Assembly: GCA_036403155.1 (NCBI GenBank)
Contig: DASWRM010000037.1
Coordinates: 142,352 to 206,351, forward strand
Reading direction: 5' to 3'
Length of the DNA: 64,000 bases
Source: Gaiellales bacterium
GTDB lineage: Bacteria; Actinomycetota; Thermoleophilia; Gaiellales; JAICJC01
The notes below the pieces were generated by a model that searched no databases, was not told the origin of the DNA, and saw only the letters and a list, made by a program, of their open reading frames with translations. A program made the position numbers and the translations under genes. This document shows positions 60,482-64,000 of this stretch, piece after piece (position 1 is the stretch's first letter; the number at the start of each line of letters is the position of its first letter).

Positions 60482-61423
60482 CTACCAGGCCAGCAGAACC
60501 TTGCCGAACTTGCCCGGGCGCTCCATGTGGTCGAACGCCTCGGCCGCGCGCTCGGCAGGGAACTCCCGGTCGACGACCGGCACGATCGCCCCGGACGCGA
60601 GGAGCGGCACCACCTGCGTCGCAAACGCCTGTACCGCCGCCCCCTTCTGCTCGACCGGTCGCGCGCGCAGGAGCGTGCCGATCATCGTCGCGCGCCGGCC
60701 CATCAGCGCGGCCAGCGACAGCTCGACCCGCGAGCCGCCCGCCGTGCTGACCACGACGATCCGCCCGCGGACGGCGAGCGCCGTCAGGTCGCCGCCGATG
60801 TTCGGCGCGCCGACCAGCTCCAGGATCACGTCCACCTCCCGCGCACCCTCGAGCGTCGCGACCTCGGCGCCCATCGCGCGGAGGCGCTCGCCGGCCTCGT
60901 CCGACCGGACGTTGGCAAGCACGCGGACGCCGGTGGCGAGCGCCATCTGCACCGCCGCCAGGCCGACCGCACCGTTCGCCCCGTTCACGAGCAGCCGTTC
61001 GCCGGGGCGAACGCCGGCCTGCGTCCACACCGCGTCGTGCGCCGTGATGAACGCCTCGGGCACCGCGGCCGCGAGCCGGTCGTCGAGCGCATCCGGCACC
61101 CGGGCGACGTGCCGGGCGTTGACACGCACGCGATCCGCGAGCCCGCCGCCGCCGACGATGCCGAACACGCGGTCTCCCTCCGCCCACTCGTGGACGTTCG
61201 CCCCCACGGCAACGACGGTGCCCGCAACCTCGAGCCCCGGCACGTCCTGCGGCGCCCCCGGCGGCGCCGGGTAGTTCCCGGCGCGCTGGTTCAGGTCGGC
61301 GGGATTGACGCCGGAATACGCGGTCGCGACCACGACCTCGTCCGATCCCGGCTCGGGATCCGGCCGCTCCTCGAGGCCCATCACCTCGGCGCCGCCGGCG
61401 CCGGTGAAGACGATCGCGTGCAT
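60482..61423 (-). CDS. Quinone oxidoreductase-like alcohol dehydrogenase (MDR family)
   Basis: NADPH-dependent oxidoreductase of 313 residues without the structural or catalytic zinc cysteines, so of the quinone reductase (QOR) branch. It shows YSGVNPADLNQRAGNYPAPPG, DVPGLEVAGTVVAVG, the cofactor loop LLVNGANGAVGLAAVQMALATGVRV, and the C-terminal GKFGKVLLAW. It reduces quinones or enones. ATG 61423 follows TAGGCT by six bases. It converges with the M20 gene. Confidence 0.9.
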   Translation of the reverse strand: MHAIVFTGAGGAEVMGLEERPDPEPGSDEVVVATAYSGVNPADLNQRAGNYPAPPGAPQDVPGLEVAGTVVAVGANVHEWAEGDRVFGIVGGGGLADRVRVNARHVARVPDALDDRLAAAVPEAFITAHDAVWTQAGVRPGERLLVNGANGAVGLAAVQMALATGVRVLANVRSDEAGERLRAMGAEVATLEGAREVDVILELVGAPNIGGDLTALAVRGRIVVVSTAGGSRVELSLAALMGRRATMIGTLLRARPVEQKGAAVQAFATQVVPLLASGAIVPVVDREFPAERAAEAFDHMERPGKFGKVLLAW

Positions 61424-61429
61424 CGGCGG

Positions 61430-61435
61430 AGCCTA
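61430..61435 (-). promoter_or_regulatory. -10 box for the quinone oxidoreductase gene
   Basis: TAGGCT on the minus strand, six bases before ATG 61423, a leaderless layout. Confidence 0.45.
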
Positions 61436-61478
61436 TCCGCCCCCCACGTGATCCAGCCACCACAGCGGTCTCGGACGC

Positions 61479-61508
61479 TTGACCTGCACCCACCGCGCGT
61501 GGGATAAC
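61479..61508 (+). promoter_or_regulatory. Possible promoter of the ABC importer operon
   Basis: TTGACC at 61479-61484 and GATAAC at 61503-61508 with an 18-base spacer, a fair match. The -10 lies in a small inverted repeat GTGGG-N5-CCCAC (about 61499-61513) that could be an operator. The leader then carries a TGGAGG site at 61547-61552. Confidence 0.35.
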
Positions 61509-61556
61509 CCCACTTCTCGATTCTCCCATCCTGCACTGAAAACACCTGGAGGCCAC

Positions 61557-63236
61557 GTGCGCGACATGACCCGGGCTCTCGGCAGCATCCGCAGCCGGCG
61601 CAACGACATCGAAAACCACGTCATCGACGAGTTCGCCGCCGGGCGCATCGACCGGCGCGAGTTCTTCCGCCGCGGTGCCGTGGTCGGGATGTCCATACCG
61701 CTGCTCTCGGCGGTCGCCGCGGCCTGCGGCGGCTCGAGCAGCTCCTCCAGCGGCGGTGGCGGGACGAGCGCCGCGGGCGGCGGCAAGCCCGGCGGCACCA
61801 TCCGGCTATCGGTGCTGAAGCCGACCACCGAGGTCGATCCGTTGCTGTCAGCGGACGTCGGCAGTCTGGCGATGATCGCCATGACCGGCGAGTTCCTGTG
61901 CATCGAGGCAAAGGGACAGCTATCTCCGTGGCTGGCCGAGAGCTGGTCGCCAAATAGTGACGCCAGCGAATGGACGTTCAAGATCCGCCAGGGCGTGCAG
62001 TTCAACGACGGCACGCCGATGACCGCAAAGGACGTCGCCGCGTCGATCAACCGGCTGGCGGACCCGGCCAACAACTCGAACGCGCTCTCCGCGTTCGGCG
62101 GCGTGCTCAGCAAGAACAGCGCAGAGGCCACCGACGACACGACCGTCGTCTTCAAGCTCGACGCGCCCAACGGCTCATTTCCGTACTACCTCTCCAACGA
62201 CAACTACAACGCGATCATCCTGCCGGCGACCTACGACGGCAAGTTCGACAAGAGCTGGCCCGGCACCGGCCCGTGGAAGAACACGGCCTACCAGGCCGGA
62301 GCGTCCGCGACCTTCGTACGCAACGACGCGTACTGGGGCAAGAAGGCCCTGCCCGACACACTCCAGGTAACGCTGTCACCCGACGAGGCATCGCAGGTGC
62401 TCGCATTGCAGGGCAACCAGGTCGACGTGGTCCAGCAGGTGACCGTCTCGGGCGCCCAGGCGATCCTCAACGACCCCAGCTTCCAGATCCTCGGCATTCG
62501 GGCCTCCACGCATCGGGAACTCTCAATGCGCTGCGACACCGCGCAGTTCAAGGACAAGCGTGTGCGCCAGGCGGTCGCCCTGACGCTCGACCGAAACCAG
62601 ATCGTGCAGGGCCTGTTCCAGGGCAAGGCGGATCTCGGCAACGACTCGCCGTTCGCCCCGGTCTTCCCTGCCACCGACGCGTCGGTGCCACAGCGAAACA
62701 TCAACATCGACCAGGCCAAGTCGCTGCTGAGCCAGGCCGGTCTGTCCGGCGGATTCTCGACCGAACTGGTGGCGATCCAGTCGCAGGAAGTCCCGCAGTA
62801 CGCCCAGATCGTGGTTGAGTCGGCCAAGCAGATCGGCGTCAACATCAAGCTGTCCGTCGAGGACGGCACGACATACTACGGCGATGCCGTACCCGGCAAG
62901 TCTCCGTGGCTCGATTCGACGATGAGCCTCGTCGACTACGGCCACCGCGGCGTGCCGAACGTGTTCCTTTCCGCCCCGCTCATGTCGAACGGGACATGGA
63001 ATGCGGCGCATTTCAAGAACCCGCAGTACGACAGCCTCGTGAAGCAGTTCATAGCTGCGCTCGATCTTCAAAGCCAGCGCAACTACGCCAAGCAGATCCA
63101 GACGCTGCTGCTCGACGAGACGCCGATCATCTTCGCCTACTTCTACACCTACCTCTCGGCGACGCGTGCCGGACTCTCGGGCCTGCGCGCATCTGCGATG
63201 GGGCAGACGTGGACCGACCAGATGTCGGTGGCCTGA
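61557..63236 (+). CDS. ABC transporter substrate-binding lipoprotein, family 5 (peptide/nickel type)
   Basis: Solute-binding protein of 559 residues. The N-terminus has a twin-arginine motif (RIDRREFFRRGA at 30-41), a hydrophobic stretch (VVGMSIPLLSAVAAAC) with the lipobox cysteine near 57, and a serine-glycine linker. The mature part is family 5: LSPWLAESWSPNSDASEWTFKIRQGVQFNDGTPMTAKDV, NDAYWGKKALPDTLQV and KRVRQAVALTLDRNQIV. Export by Tat as a folded lipoprotein is thus likely. Ligands of the family range from oligopeptides to sugars and nickel. GTG 61557 or ATG 61566 may start it. The permease gene follows. Confidence 0.9.
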   Translation: MRDMTRALGSIRSRRNDIENHVIDEFAAGRIDRREFFRRGAVVGMSIPLLSAVAAACGGSSSSSSGGGGTSAAGGGKPGGTIRLSVLKPTTEVDPLLSADVGSLAMIAMTGEFLCIEAKGQLSPWLAESWSPNSDASEWTFKIRQGVQFNDGTPMTAKDVAASINRLADPANNSNALSAFGGVLSKNSAEATDDTTVVFKLDAPNGSFPYYLSNDNYNAIILPATYDGKFDKSWPGTGPWKNTAYQAGASATFVRNDAYWGKKALPDTLQVTLSPDEASQVLALQGNQVDVVQQVTVSGAQAILNDPSFQILGIRASTHRELSMRCDTAQFKDKRVRQAVALTLDRNQIVQGLFQGKADLGNDSPFAPVFPATDASVPQRNINIDQAKSLLSQAGLSGGFSTELVAIQSQEVPQYAQIVVESAKQIGVNIKLSVEDGTTYYGDAVPGKSPWLDSTMSLVDYGHRGVPNVFLSAPLMSNGTWNAAHFKNPQYDSLVKQFIAALDLQSQRNYAKQIQTLLLDETPIIFAYFYTYLSATRAGLSGLRASAMGQTWTDQMSVA

Positions 63237-63274
63237 CGACGTACCTGCGTACCGCACCTCACGGGTAGGGCCCG

Positions 63275-64000
63275 TTGCTTCGCTTCGTCCTCAAACGGCT
63301 GGGGCTGGGCCTCATTACCCTCTTCCTGCTGTCCATGCTGGTGTTCCTGGGAACGACCGTCCTCCCCGGCAACCCGGGGCGGGCAATCGCAGGGCCGTTC
63401 GCCAGCGAGGCAACGGTCAAGGCGATCAACCACGAGCTCGGGACAGACAGGCCGCTGGTGACCCAGTACCGCGCCTGGATCAGCGGCGTGCTGCACGGTG
63501 ACCTCGGGGAGTCCTACGCGCAGAAGCAGCCCGTGTCCGACATGCTGCGCCGGGCACTCGGCAACTCGCTGAAGCTGGCGGTGCTGGCGTTCGTGCTGGT
63601 CGTGCCGCTGGGGATCTTCGGCGGGGTCGTCTCGGCGCTCAACGAGGGGAAGCCCCTCGATCGCATGATCACGGTCGGGGGACTGTCGGCCGCCGTCATG
63701 CCCGAGTTCGTCGGCGGCATCGTGCTGCTTGCCATCTTCGGGCTGTGGCTCGGCTGGCTGCCGGTCTCGGCGGCGTGGCCGCCGGGGACGAGCGGCATCG
63801 AGCAGGTCAAGTACCTGCTGCTGCCCGCGATGGCCCTGACGCTGGTGCTGTTCGGCTACATCGCCCGCATCACCCGGGCCGGCACCGTCGAGGTGCTGCA
63901 CTCCGACTACACCCGCACGGCGTTCCTGAAGGGCCTGACGCGGCGCACCGTGATCACCCGCCACGTGCTGCGCAACTCGCTGCTCCCGACGATCGCCGTC
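63275..64000 (+). CDS. ABC transporter permease, DppB type, 3' end outside window
   Basis: First permease of the peptide-type importer, cut by the window edge; 242 residues are visible without a stop. It starts MLRFVLKRLGLGLITLFLLSMLVFLG, the usual first helix, followed by GTDRPLVTQYRAWISGVLHGDLGESY and the membrane core. Near the end is the EAA loop YTRTAFLKGLTRRTVITRHVLRNSLLP, which contacts the ATPase. The start is a TTG at 63275, 38 bases after the binding protein gene. The second permease and ATPases would be expected to follow. Confidence 0.88.
   Translation, partial: MLRFVLKRLGLGLITLFLLSMLVFLGTTVLPGNPGRAIAGPFASEATVKAINHELGTDRPLVTQYRAWISGVLHGDLGESYAQKQPVSDMLRRALGNSLKLAVLAFVLVVPLGIFGGVVSALNEGKPLDRMITVGGLSAAVMPEFVGGIVLLAIFGLWLGWLPVSAAWPPGTSGIEQVKYLLLPAMALTLVLFGYIARITRAGTVEVLHSDYTRTAFLKGLTRRTVITRHVLRNSLLPTIAV

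Noticed and set aside
1..64000. tRNA, rRNA, riboswitch and insertion sequence search by eye
   Set aside because: No tRNA-like cloverleaf with a GTTCRANNC arm, no rRNA sequence, no transposase frame and no known riboswitch core was recognised; a covariance-model scan would be needed to be sure for small RNAs.

Overview
The window is a high-GC (roughly 70%) stretch from a bacterium that looks like an actinobacterium. Pointers are GTG/ATG starts with four-base GTGA or ATGA overlaps, a MarP-like membrane serine protease, a PAC2-family protein, a menaquinone-type methyltransferase, a leucine-codon leader peptide before leuA, and about seventeen genes whose start codon lies only 6-10 bases after a TANNNT-type -10 box, i.e. 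leaderless transcription. A deep-branching actinobacterial class such as Thermoleophilia is possible but not proven. I see no rRNA or tRNA gene, CRISPR array, transposase, integrase or phage gene; the gene content is ordinary chromosome.

Layout. 1-2.1 kb: a truncated PucR-type regulator coupled to a saccharopine-dehydrogenase-like oxidoreductase. 2.2-5.0 kb (minus strand): a small basic protein with an AT-hook-like stretch and coiled coil, glucose-6-phosphate isomerase, and a stand-alone TOPRIM protein. 5.0-12.7 kb: the main branched-chain amino acid operon, leader peptide-leuA-leuB-ilvB-ilvN-ilvC plus a coupled RNB-domain ribonuclease. leuC-leuD (20.4-22.3 kb) and ilvD (33.3-35.0 kb) complete leucine and valine synthesis, but from separate promoters.

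12.9-17.9 kb: six genes joined by GTGA overlaps (hydrolase, small membrane protein, FAD oxidoreductase, DUF1365, cyclopropane-fatty-acid-synthase-like methyltransferase, SDR), probably a membrane-lipid modification operon. 18.2-20.3 kb: a secreted NHL-repeat propeller. 22.3-25.2 kb: the three-subunit NAD(P) transhydrogenase. 25.2-29.0 kb: an M20 peptidase and a SNF2 helicase. 29.1-32.7 kb: a three-subunit molybdenum hydroxylase whose FAD subunit carries an extra four-cysteine motif; a MoxR ATPase/CoxE-like VWA pair at 42.2-44.3 kb could be its maturation partner. 35.2-39.0 kb: Fe-ADH/maleylacetate-reductase-like protein, EamA transporter, esterase, thioesterase and a two-domain cupin.

39.05-39.57 kb holds a 153-bp tandem repeat (three full copies and a part copy) rich in perfect palindromes. 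39.6-52.7 kb carries stress and housekeeping genes: thioredoxin-TPR, PAC2, MarP-like protease, SDR and enoyl-CoA hydratase, twin GAF-GGDEF proteins (one with a broken GGDEF motif), PQQ-type sugar dehydrogenase, HNH nuclease, class IV aminotransferase, PNPOx-like protein, RNase HI and a MenG-like methyltransferase. 52.7-64.0 kb looks catabolic: two M20 deacylases, a cysteine-dioxygenase-like protein, a LacI regulator with a candidate operator facing an amidohydrolase, a GlcD-type oxidase, a quinone oxidoreductase, and the start of a peptide-type ABC importer that runs off the window.
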